From an uncultured Geobacter sp. (lineage in GTDB: Bacteria; Desulfobacterota; Desulfuromonadia; Geobacterales; DSM-12255): a DNA stretch of 35,240 nt. How positions within the stretch are numbered: position 1 is the first letter of the stretch; each line of letters opens with the position of its first letter. The notes below the pieces were generated by a model. It did no database searches. It had not been told where the DNA came from and saw nothing but the letters and a program-made list of their open reading frames with translations. Of this stretch, positions 7,804-15,525 are shown one piece after another. The stretch covers positions 1-35,240 of the forward strand of contig CALMOE010000106.1 in the NCBI GenBank assembly GCA_937871715.1, in the 5' to 3' direction. Made by a program: the position numbers and the translations under genes.

Positions 7804-8259
7804 ATGCTAACCCTGCGAAAGAAAATACTTGTCGCCATCGACGGCTCTCCCATGTCTGACAAGGCTGCTGAAGAGGCGGTCCGGCTGGCTGCCTGCAACA
7901 CTGGCCAATTTCGAAGCAAGGTGTATGCCATGCTGGTACTGCCCAGTGCGCCAAGGACGACATTCACCGATTTTGTCCCGCCGAAGCCGGTAACGGAAAC
8001 CGAACAGTGGGGGGAGTTGCGGGACAAGATATTCTATGTGGTGGAAAAGAGTGCCGAGGAGTCCGGTGTGCTCCTGGAGGTCAAGGTGGAATTCGGTGAG
8101 CCGGCCGAGGAGCTGCTCTCATTCGCCTCCCGCGAGGAGGTGGATGTGATCGTCATCGGCAGCACCGGCAAGGGTTTCCTCAAGAGAAAGCTTCTCGGCA
8201 GCGTGTCCGACAAGGTGGTGCGCAACGCCAAATGCTCGGTCTATGTTGTCAGGGGGTAG
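7804..8259 (+). CDS. Universal stress protein (UspA family, ATP-binding type)
   Basis: This is a single 151-residue Usp domain. The ATP-binding signature G-x2-G-x9-G-S is present at G119, G122, G132 and S133, and the early Asp (D13 in AIDGS) that contacts the adenine is in place. It is therefore of the nucleotide-binding MJ0577-like class. Such proteins are small cytoplasmic dimers induced by starvation or stress; the target is not evident. GGAGG lies seven bases before the ATG. The gene is divergent from the IclR regulator, which may control it. It ends only six bases before the end of the converging gspB-like gene. Confidence 0.93.
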   Translation: MLTLRKKILVAIDGSPMSDKAAEEAVRLAACNTGQFRSKVYAMLVLPSAPRTTFTDFVPPKPVTETEQWGELRDKIFYVVEKSAEESGVLLEVKVEFGEPAEELLSFASREEVDVIVIGSTGKGFLKRKLLGSVSDKVVRNAKCSVYVVRG

Positions 8260-8265
8260 GCGGAC

Positions 8266-8889
8266 CTACTTCATGCCGCCGGCATAGCTGATTTCAAAGG
8301 TTTTCCCGCTTCTTAGGAAGCGCACCCGGTTTTCCCTGATCTCCACGACTCTGGCACCGGCAATTTCCCCCCCCTCACCCAGTAGCGATCCGTTCACCAC
8401 CACTCTGCGCAGTGCTCTCTCCTCCTGCCAGGCAATTCCGGAAATAATCAGATTCCCATCCCCTCCGGCTGCTGTTTGATCCTCGCCTGTTGCTTGGGTT
8501 ACCGGGGACGCCTGCTTTGCCGGCGTACTCTTTTGATCCGGCGCACTCGCTGTTCGCTGTGGGGTGGCTGCTCCGCTGCCGCTGGTAGGGGTGGCTGGGG
8601 TTGATGGTGCAGCTGCATGGGCGCTCTCCATAATCTGTGACTGCCTGGCAGTCTGATCGATCCCTCCCCCCTCTCCGTTGCTGGAGGTCCCCCTTTCCCG
8701 GAGTAGTGGGATGGCCAGGGTGCCGAGAAGTAGTATGGCTGCGATCAGGACGGGTATGGTCCGCCTCTTCCTGGAGGGTGGGTGGGTAGGGCGATAGCTG
8801 AGGACATTGCTCCTGACATCTGAGTCGCCGGGGCGTCTTGTCCTGCGCTCCTCCTCGATTTTTCGCAGTGCGTCCAGTATCAGGCTCAT
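8266..8889 (-). CDS. GspB-like secretion accessory protein (T2SSB domain)
   Basis: This 207-residue protein begins MSLILDALRKIEEERR, the hallmark N-terminus of GspB/ExeB proteins. One membrane segment follows (about 45-63), then a long Pro/Ala/Thr-rich periplasmic linker (about 66-140) and a C-terminal beta domain (about 145-203) with a VVVNGSLLGEGG segment, typical of T2SSB. In Aeromonas, ExeB works with ATPase ExeA to place the secretin in the outer membrane through peptidoglycan. Here the GspA-like ATPase gene lies four bases upstream, so the two form a pair, but no other type II secretion genes are in the window. The ribosome-binding site AGAGG lies within the end of the preceding gene. 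Confidence 0.82.
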   Translation of the reverse strand: MSLILDALRKIEEERRTRRPGDSDVRSNVLSYRPTHPPSRKRRTIPVLIAAILLLGTLAIPLLRERGTSSNGEGGGIDQTARQSQIMESAHAAAPSTPATPTSGSGAATPQRTASAPDQKSTPAKQASPVTQATGEDQTAAGGDGNLIISGIAWQEERALRRVVVNGSLLGEGGEIAGARVVEIRENRVRFLRSGKTFEISYAGGMK

Positions 8890-8893
8890 GGGT

Positions 8894-10096
8894 TTACCTC
8901 TGCTTGTTGGTGTCGGCCCGCGGTGAGGATATCGCCGGGAATCTGCCGCCGGTCTTCTGGTAGAGGCGCAGCAGGGTCTGCCCCCCTGGCCTGCCGTCTA
9001 TCTTGATCCGCTCCGTTTCCTGGAACCTGCGCACCCCCTCCTCCGTTCTGGCGTCGAAAATGCCGTCAGGGCTCCCCTGGTAGAATCCGGCCGAGCGGAG
9101 CATCTCCTGGAGATGCCTTACCCCGCTCTGCTCCGACTCTTTTGCGGCTGGAGCCGCCTGATTTGGCGTTGGAGGGGGGGGAGGGGTGGCGGAGTCCCTG
9201 CCGACCGTGAGGAAGATGACCGCCGCTCCCAGGGAGAGGATTGCGGCTGTTGCCGGGAGTATCGGCCTTCTCCTCCGCGGTTCATCGGCCTGCATCAGGT
9301 CGGCGATCGCCCTGGCAGCCATGTCAGCGGAAATCTCGTGACTCTCCATTGTGTAGGCCAGGAGCAGTGTACGGTCGCAGCATCCGTTTATCAGGCGGGG
9401 GAGTCCACCCGAGTAGGCAGCAATTTTCCTCACTGCCGCCGGGGAGAGTGTTACCGGTTCCCTGCCGGCAGCGGCAACCCTGATGCGGTGGCGGATATAG
9501 GCGTGGATATCGGCGTCTTCCATCGGCCGGAGGTGGTAGCGGACAGTGATCCTCTGTCTCAGCTGGCGCAGCTCCTCGCGGCCGAGAAGCTCCTTGAGCT
9601 CCGGCTGGCCTACCAGGACTATCTGGATCAGTTTCTCGCGGGTTGTCTCCAGGTTGGAGATGAGGCGGACCTGCTCCAGGACCAGTGGGGAGAGGTTCTG
9701 CGCCTCGTCGATCACCAGCACTACAGTCCGGCCGGCACTGTTTTCCCCAAGGAGGAAGTCGTTAAGGGCCTGGTGAAGCTCACGGGTCTCGTTGCTGGCC
9801 GAGAAGATGCCGAACTCCCGGTTGATCTCCTGCAGGAGCCCGAGGGGGGAGATGGCAGGGTTGAAGATCAGGGCGCTGCGATGGCTCTCGGGCGAGAGTT
9901 GTCCCAGGAGGGTGCGGATAATGGTCGTCTTGCCGGCCCCCACCTCTCCGGAGAGCTCGATGAAGCCGGCCCTGGTTTCGATGGCGTAGAGCAGGTGGGC
10001 GTAGGCTTCCTGGTGGCACCTGCTCAAGAAGAGGAAGTCGGGGTTGGGGGTAAGGGTGAATGGTGGCTCCCTGAAGCCGAAATAGTCCCAGTACAT
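8894..10096 (-). CDS. GspA/ExeA-like AAA ATPase with peptidoglycan-binding domain
   Basis: This 400-residue protein starts MYWDYFGFREPPFTLTPNP, the classical ExeA start. The Walker A motif GEVGAGKTT is at 50-58, and the Walker B motif with VVLVIDEAQNL is around 125-134. A membrane helix sits at about 282-300, and a PG_binding_1 domain at about 325-385 includes the LQEMLRSAGFYQG segment. The ATPase part would be cytoplasmic and the peptidoglycan-binding part periplasmic. Together with the GspB-like product it probably helps a secretin, for type II secretion or type IV pili, cross the cell wall. GAGGAG lies four bases before the ATG. Confidence 0.9.
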   Translation of the reverse strand: MYWDYFGFREPPFTLTPNPDFLFLSRCHQEAYAHLLYAIETRAGFIELSGEVGAGKTTIIRTLLGQLSPESHRSALIFNPAISPLGLLQEINREFGIFSASNETRELHQALNDFLLGENSAGRTVVLVIDEAQNLSPLVLEQVRLISNLETTREKLIQIVLVGQPELKELLGREELRQLRQRITVRYHLRPMEDADIHAYIRHRIRVAAAGREPVTLSPAAVRKIAAYSGGLPRLINGCCDRTLLLAYTMESHEISADMAARAIADLMQADEPRRRRPILPATAAILSLGAAVIFLTVGRDSATPPPPPTPNQAAPAAKESEQSGVRHLQEMLRSAGFYQGSPDGIFDARTEEGVRRFQETERIKIDGRPGGQTLLRLYQKTGGRFPAISSPRADTNKQR

Positions 10097-10108
10097 TTAC
10101 TCCTCGAA

Positions 10109-10930
10109 TCAGAGCCAGATTCCCTGCATTTCGGCTTCCCTAAGTGGCTTGCCGGTCTCATGGCGCAGGTAGGCAAGAATTTCAGCCAGGCTTGCCCGGA
10201 TGATCTCTTCGTCACGGGGGAACTCGTGGGGTGAGAGTTCCAGGGTCAAGGTGTCGTTGTAATCCGTGTTGCGCAGGTGATTCAGGAACCGGGTGAGCGG
10301 CAGCATGCCATGGCCGGGAATCAGGTGCTCCTTGCCGTGACCGTAGTCGGAGAAGTGGATGTTCCTGATCCTGCCGCTGTTGTAGCAGAGGTAGAAGTCG
10401 TTGATGAAGTTGGCCTTGCCCGAACCCATGTGGGTGGTGTCGAAGGTCATGTAGAGATTTCTTTCCGTAATGAACTCCAGCATCTTGTGGGTATCGGCGA
10501 GAATGTTCGGATTGATCTTGTATTTCCCTGTCCAAGGCATGTTTTCCAGGGTGATGGTTACTGCCCCCTGGCCGATCTCCTCCTGAAAGTCGTTGATCCG
10601 GTAGAGCCAGCGCCAGAAGCGGAGCTCAAGTCCGAGCCAGGATGGCGGGTGGAAGTTGACAAGGGGGACCCCGGCTTCAGCGGCTATCTCGACTGCCCTT
10701 TTGAGGGAGTCTATCTGGTCTCCCCAGCCGAACAGCGGCATGAATGGGGCGTGGATGGAGAGGATAGGCATGATCCCGGAGAGCTCTTCAAGCAGATCGC
10801 GTACATTGACCCTTTCGAAGTCCTGGTTGATTATCAGCTCCAGTCCATCGAATCCAGCCTCACGGGCTATTTCGAAGTTCTTTCTCAGGGGGAAGACAAA
10901 GAGTGTCCCTGATGAAATGGAGATCTGCAT
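10109..10930 (-). CDS. Sugar phosphate isomerase/epimerase-like TIM-barrel protein
   Basis: This 273-residue protein belongs to the xylose isomerase-like/endonuclease IV superfamily (AP_endonuc_2). Likely divalent metal ligands include H60 (SIHAPF), H94 (NFHPPS), E129 (LENMP), D164 and H167 (FDTTH), H192 (IHFSD), H207 (PGHG) and E231 (TLELSP), in the family order. The substrate cannot be told from sequence. The HxLIPGHG segment is common to this superfamily and does not by itself mean DNA repair. The gene lies between the DUF294 protein gene and gspA with short gaps, so it is probably part of the same transcript, with no obvious functional link. Confidence 0.75.
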   Translation of the reverse strand: MQISISSGTLFVFPLRKNFEIAREAGFDGLELIINQDFERVNVRDLLEELSGIMPILSIHAPFMPLFGWGDQIDSLKRAVEIAAEAGVPLVNFHPPSWLGLELRFWRWLYRINDFQEEIGQGAVTITLENMPWTGKYKINPNILADTHKMLEFITERNLYMTFDTTHMGSGKANFINDFYLCYNSGRIRNIHFSDYGHGKEHLIPGHGMLPLTRFLNHLRNTDYNDTLTLELSPHEFPRDEEIIRASLAEILAYLRHETGKPLREAEMQGIWL

Positions 10931-10979
10931 TCAGTCACTTCTCCCGTGTCGGCGGCAAAACCGTCATCACTTTAACCCA

Positions 10980-12053
10980 TCAGGTGGAGATAAAGTCAAG
11001 CAGATAGCGTTTGCGGACAATTTGCAGGAAACAGTCGATCCCCTTAAGGGCGGTCCTGAACTGCTCCCTTTCCTTAGCCGGCATGCATCTGGGGTCCACA
11101 TGGTTGGATGGTGGAGTCCTGGCGGCAATTTCCTGCAGCTGCGACTGGACACGAAGTCTGACCAGAAAAGAGAAAGCCGCCTCGATTCTCTTCAGATCGC
11201 CGGCGGAGATCATCCCCAGCTCCCCCAGGAGAGAAAGCTTGTCCCAGGTATTCCCACCGACGAAGCCTGCCTCGAGTGCCATGAGAGTTGAGCCCAGGGT
11301 TACGGCGAAGATGCCGGACCTCTTGACGTCGACCTTCCCCCGCTGCTCTCCCCTTCGCTCGACCCGGATACGACGGAAAAAGGTGAGCGGCGACGGGAAG
11401 CGCGTCGCATGGCGTGCCAGGTTGGGGAAGAAGTGTGGGGTGAGCCAGACGGCGCTGCGGATATGGTCGCGCAGCTCCTTGCATAGCCCATCGTCGCCGT
11501 GCAGGGGGCTGAGATCCTGTAAGAGGCAGAAGTCGAGAATGTTTTCAGGGGTAGGGGCTATTATCCACTCTTCGACGAGCTGCTTCCATTCGCTGACGCT
11601 GTGGCACCAGCGGGGGTTGCTGGCCATGACGTTGCCAGGGCAACGGGGAACGCCGATTGCGTCGAGCGAATCGACCAGGCGAGTGGCAAAACGGTTGACC
11701 TCGATCAGCTTTTCCGCCGGGAAGTCGTCCGGGTAGACGATGGCGCTGTCCTGGTCTGTGCGCAGGGTCTGCTCTCCCCGCCCTTCACTGCCGAGGGTGA
11801 GGTATGTGGCCCCATCGGGCAGGCAGATCCCCTCATTGATTTCCAGCAGGGCGATGAGTCGCCGGGAGATGGTGTAGTTGACCTTGGCGATCATCTGCAC
11901 GATGCTTTTGGCATCGACTGGCACGGTAATGATGCACCCTACCGTGTCGAGCATCTTTATGCCGAGCTCCTTCAGAACCTCGATGGATTTGGCGGCCTCT
12001 ATCTCGCGATAAAGCTGGAGAGGCGTGATAATCTCATTGTCGTTGACGGGCAT
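10980..12053 (-). CDS. DUF294 nucleotidyltransferase with intact active site
   Basis: This 357-residue protein has a GlnD-like nucleotidyltransferase domain (PF03445-type) followed by the helical DUF294 C-terminal domain. The active-site motif is complete: G88-S89 in TLGSEGRGEQT, then D100 and D102 in RTDQDSAIVY for metal binding. The C-terminal half includes DLSPLHGD and RRGEQRGKVDVKRSG. Related proteins often carry N-terminal CBS or cyclic-nucleotide domains; this one has only a short helical N-terminus. The family is predicted to transfer a nucleotide onto a protein or small molecule, but its substrate is unknown to me. It ends the cluster led by the symporter genes and lies 33 bp after the symporter-kinase. 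A TGAGG ribosome-binding site precedes the ATG. Confidence 0.85.
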   Translation of the reverse strand: MPVNDNEIITPLQLYREIEAAKSIEVLKELGIKMLDTVGCIITVPVDAKSIVQMIAKVNYTISRRLIALLEINEGICLPDGATYLTLGSEGRGEQTLRTDQDSAIVYPDDFPAEKLIEVNRFATRLVDSLDAIGVPRCPGNVMASNPRWCHSVSEWKQLVEEWIIAPTPENILDFCLLQDLSPLHGDDGLCKELRDHIRSAVWLTPHFFPNLARHATRFPSPLTFFRRIRVERRGEQRGKVDVKRSGIFAVTLGSTLMALEAGFVGGNTWDKLSLLGELGMISAGDLKRIEAAFSFLVRLRVQSQLQEIAARTPPSNHVDPRCMPAKEREQFRTALKGIDCFLQIVRKRYLLDFIST

Positions 12054-12086
12054 AACAACCTCATCCGCGTCCGCATCTTCAGGAAA

Positions 12087-15000
12087 TCAACTCTGCTGAA
12101 TGCCGCCGTCAATCCCTTCGGCAAAGGGGACGGTGAAGGAGAATACCGCTCCGGCCCCCAGTTCGCTTTCGACCCATATCTTGCCGCCGAGTTTCTCCAC
12201 GATCTCCCTGGAGATGGTCAGGCCCAGTCCGGTGCCGAGGGGATGGGACTTCTGGGGATCGCGCACCTGGTGGAAGCGGTCGAAAACCTGCTCCAACCGG
12301 TCTGGCGGGATGCCGGGTCCTTCGTCCGTCACGCTTATCAGGGCGAACATCCCCTCTCTTCTGCCGTTGATATGCACCTTCCCCCCTTCGGGTGAGAACT
12401 TTACCGCATTGGTGAGGAGGTTCGTCAGTACCTGGTGGAGCCAGTCCGCGTCAGCATAAACGGGGGGGAGGCCGCTTTCGATCGTGCTCTCCACCAAGAT
12501 CCCCTTCTCCACCAGAATGGGGTGGGTGGTGCCGAGCGCCCTGGCAAATATCGGTTCCAGCTCCAGAGGTTCGGAGTGCAGCTCCATGCGGCCCGCCTCG
12601 ATCTTCGAGAGATCGAGCAGGTCGTTGATCATCCGGGTCAGCCGCTCCGCCTCGCTGTGGATGATGCCGACGAATTTCCTCCGTTTGTCCGCGTCGTCAA
12701 CCTCGTAGCGAAGCAGGATCTCGGAAAATGACTGGATGGAGGTCAGGGGGGTGCGCAGTTCGTGACTCACTGTGGAGAGGAAATCGCTCTTGAGACGATC
12801 CAGCTCCAGCAGGCGGGCATTGGCCTTCTCCAGTTCGGCCGTGCGCCGGGCCACCTTCTCCTCCATGGCATGGCTGTATGCCTGGACTTCGGCGTAGAGC
12901 TGAGCATTGACCGCCGCCATGGCGAGCTGGTTGGCCAGGGCGGCGAAAAGCCCGACAAACTCTTCGGTGAAGTGCATGGGGCCGCGGGTCGCATAGGCGG
13001 TGAGTACGCCGATCACCCGTCCCTCGTAGGTCATGGGGGCGTGGATGAAGGCGCTGACCGGCACGTCCTTGACCAGTCGGGAAAACTGCAGCGGCTTGTC
13101 GATCTCCCGGGTATCCCCCACAACCACCGGCTTGGCATCGAGGAAGCAGAGGCCGAAGTAGGTCTCCCTGGAGGGTACCATGGCGGAGCCCTCCACGAAA
13201 TCGGCGGTTAGCCCGACATGGCTGCGGATCCTCAGGATGCCGTCGTCGTTCTGCAGCCGCACCGCCAGGTGCTCGAAGCCGAACTCCCGTTGGATCAGCA
13301 GGAGCACCTCCTGGATGAGCGTGTCGATATCCAGGCTTCTCGAAAGGGCGTGGGATGCCTCGTGGAGGACCACCAGCTCCCGCAGCCGCCGTTCCAGGGC
13401 ATCCCGGCTTTCCGCCAGGGTCAGGGAGACCCCGCCGAAGATGTCCAGGATCTCCACGGCCCGGTCCCTGGGCCAGGCGAGGGTGCTGTTGATGATCATC
13501 CTCGCCGACGGTGCGCCGATGGCGCTGGCCAGGCAGCGCTCGGTAGTTTCGAGCAGCAGCTGGGGGGATGAGCGTTCCGGAAGGGCTCCCAGCACATCAT
13601 GTGCCATTCTGGCGCCGACGAATCGCGCCAGAAGCTCTTCCAGGTCGGCCCTGGTGGCCCATGCGGCCGGGAGTTCGGTACGGCTGGATTCCTCCTTCGG
13701 GGGGGGGGAGAGCAGGCTGAAGGTGATGAAGGCCCCCAGGTTGAACACCAGGGACCAGATCAGGGCATGGGTCCAGGTGTCGAAGCCATGCAGCCCGAAG
13801 AGCGCCCTGGGGCGGAGCAGCTCGACCCCCCACGGCCCGTGGGTCAGGAGCGATGCGTCTATCCAGCCGGAATCTACGAAGCTGGGGACGAGCAGGGTAT
13901 AGGTCCATACGCCGAAGCCTGCAACCAGTCCTGCCAGCGCGCCGGTCCGGGTCCCCCCTTTCCAGTAGAGGCCGAGAAGAACGGCGGGGGCAAACTGGAA
14001 CACGGCGGAGAAGGAGAGCAGGCCGGTGGCGACCAGGGTGTGGGACTCGCCGATCCACCTGTTGAAGCCGTAGCCGAGCAGCACCACGCCGAAGATGACG
14101 GCCCGCTTGGTGTAGAGTAGCGGGCGGGAGATGTCCACCCCCCCAGCGCGGAACTCCGGGAAGACGCTCCCCACTAGGGCGACCCCGTAATGGTGAAGAA
14201 TCATGGTAGCAAGGGCGACCGCCTCGACGATGACCATGCTGGTAGCGGCGGAGAACCCCCCCAGGTAGGCGAGAAACGCCAGGCCGGTATGCCCCCTGGA
14301 TAGTGGCAGGGAGATCATGAAGAAGTCCGGGCTGAGGTTTCCTCCGTAAAGGCGCCCGACCAGGGCCACCGGGAGCACGAGGAGGTTGATGAGCAGCAGG
14401 TAGGCCGGAAAGGCCCATGTCGTTGTCAAGAGGTGCCTCTCCCGCACGTTTTCGACGGCAAGCATATGGAACTGGCGGGGGAGGAGGACCACGGCCGATG
14501 CGGAGAGCACGCTCAGCGCTGCCCAGGCGGAGAGGGATGTTCCCGACCCCTCGCCGAGCAGGAAGAGGCGCGACAGGTTCTGGTCCGCCATTGCCCGCTC
14601 GAACACCTCGAACAGCCCGCCGCCAATGCCAAAGGTGATGTAGAGGCCGATCACCAGGAAGGCGCCGAGTTTCACCGCGCTCTCGAAGGCGATCGCCGCG
14701 ACCATCCCCTCGTGCCGCTCGGTGGCGACCAGGCTCCTGGCACCGAACAGCCCGGCAAAGATCGACAGCCCCATGGCGGCCCAGAAGGACGCATCGTCGA
14801 AAATACCAGATGCCGCGGCTCTCCCGGTGAGCAGGTTGAAGGTGTAGCCGACCGCCTTTAGCTGGAGCCCTATGTAGGGGGTGATGCCGACCACCATCAG
14901 GGTAGTGGCGAGGGCACCCACTGCCCACCCCTTGCCGTACATGACTTCGAGCAGGTCGGGGAGGCTGGTGACACCTTCGGCCCGGCAGTAGGAGACGAGG

Positions 15001-15266
15001 CGTTTCAACAGGGAGGGTGCCAGGAGGAAAATGAGGGTCGGGCCAATATAGATCGGAAGAAATCCAAGGCCAGTCGATGCCGCCAGGCCGACGCTGCCGT
15101 AATAGGTCCAGGAGGTACAGTAGACCGCCAGGGAAAAACTGTACACCCATGGGTTGTCCACCGGGCTGCGCCCCATCTCCCTCGCCTTGTCACTGGCGTA
15201 AGCGATGGCGAACAGGCCGAGGAGATAGACGAAGCCGAGAAAGGCGACCCAGAAGGTATTGCTCAC
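12087..15266 (-). CDS. Sodium:solute symporter-histidine kinase fusion (CbrA/CrbS/MxtR type) with GAF domain
   Basis: In this 1059-residue sensor kinase, the first ~520 residues form a multi-pass membrane domain of the sodium:solute symporter family. A GAF-like domain follows (about 640-790), then a short coiled coil (about 800-825) and the kinase core. The phosphoacceptor is H835 (VSHELRTPL), the N box is around N953 (NLLTNAVKF), and the G boxes are DEGPGIP near 981 and GTGLGLT near 1011. Relatives (CbrA, CrbS, MxtR) sense amino acids or acetate and phosphorylate a DNA-binding regulator. No such regulator is adjacent here, only a free receiver at 18255-18626. Its ATG overlaps the end of the small membrane protein gene by 4 bp, so translation is coupled. 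Confidence 0.92.
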   Translation of the reverse strand: MSNTFWVAFLGFVYLLGLFAIAYASDKAREMGRSPVDNPWVYSFSLAVYCTSWTYYGSVGLAASTGLGFLPIYIGPTLIFLLAPSLLKRLVSYCRAEGVTSLPDLLEVMYGKGWAVGALATTLMVVGITPYIGLQLKAVGYTFNLLTGRAAASGIFDDASFWAAMGLSIFAGLFGARSLVATERHEGMVAAIAFESAVKLGAFLVIGLYITFGIGGGLFEVFERAMADQNLSRLFLLGEGSGTSLSAWAALSVLSASAVVLLPRQFHMLAVENVRERHLLTTTWAFPAYLLLINLLVLPVALVGRLYGGNLSPDFFMISLPLSRGHTGLAFLAYLGGFSAATSMVIVEAVALATMILHHYGVALVGSVFPEFRAGGVDISRPLLYTKRAVIFGVVLLGYGFNRWIGESHTLVATGLLSFSAVFQFAPAVLLGLYWKGGTRTGALAGLVAGFGVWTYTLLVPSFVDSGWIDASLLTHGPWGVELLRPRALFGLHGFDTWTHALIWSLVFNLGAFITFSLLSPPPKEESSRTELPAAWATRADLEELLARFVGARMAHDVLGALPERSSPQLLLETTERCLASAIGAPSARMIINSTLAWPRDRAVEILDIFGGVSLTLAESRDALERRLRELVVLHEASHALSRSLDIDTLIQEVLLLIQREFGFEHLAVRLQNDDGILRIRSHVGLTADFVEGSAMVPSRETYFGLCFLDAKPVVVGDTREIDKPLQFSRLVKDVPVSAFIHAPMTYEGRVIGVLTAYATRGPMHFTEEFVGLFAALANQLAMAAVNAQLYAEVQAYSHAMEEKVARRTAELEKANARLLELDRLKSDFLSTVSHELRTPLTSIQSFSEILLRYEVDDADKRRKFVGIIHSEAERLTRMINDLLDLSKIEAGRMELHSEPLELEPIFARALGTTHPILVEKGILVESTIESGLPPVYADADWLHQVLTNLLTNAVKFSPEGGKVHINGRREGMFALISVTDEGPGIPPDRLEQVFDRFHQVRDPQKSHPLGTGLGLTISREIVEKLGGKIWVESELGAGAVFSFTVPFAEGIDGGIQQS

Positions 15267-15454
15267 GGTTCATTCCTCCGGGTGAGCAGCCAGCTGGCCA
15301 GCACCAGCACCAACCAGACCATGAACAGATAGAAGGGGAGGGTCGGTATGCCCAGCAGGCTGCCCGGCTGGTTGAATGCCCCAAGCAGAGGGGAGTAGAG
15401 GGCCACTAGCCCCAGGGAGAAGAGAGCGGCAAGTCGGCGCGAGCTTGGATTCAT
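15263..15454 (-). CDS. Small two-helix membrane protein paired with the symporter-kinase
   Basis: This is a 63-residue protein with two hydrophobic segments (about 7-27 and 38-56) and a basic C-terminus ending RRNEP. Its stop overlaps the start of the symporter-kinase gene in ATGA. The layout mirrors the DUF4212 small subunit that precedes the true symporter in the same cluster, so I infer a subunit-like role, although sequence similarity is slight. I use ATG 15454, which has GGAG eight bases upstream, rather than the GTG nine codons earlier. The exact family is not recognised. Confidence 0.75.
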   Translation of the reverse strand: MNPSSRRLAALFSLGLVALYSPLLGAFNQPGSLLGIPTLPFYLFMVWLVLVLASWLLTRRNEP

Positions 15455-15482
15455 CTGCAGATCTCCATAAGTGCTTTTCACT

Positions 15483-15514
15483 GTTCAAGGTTTAGGGCAC
15501 TGTTGACCTTGAAC
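15483..15514. promoter_or_regulatory. Inverted repeat between the exonuclease gene and the small membrane protein gene
   Basis: GTTCAAGGT (15483-15491) and ACCTTGAAC (15506-15514) form a 9-bp stem with a 14-nt loop in the 71-bp gap between the two genes. It has no T tract, so it may be a processing or attenuation stem or a protein-binding site rather than a standard terminator. It is the main intergenic structure inside an otherwise tightly packed cluster. Confidence 0.4.
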
Positions 15515-15525
15515 CTGTGAACGCC

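Noticed and set aside
8258-8279. GGCGG/CCGCC inverted repeat at the usp-gspB junction as a terminator
   Set aside because: The stem is only five bases with a 12-nt loop and no T tract.
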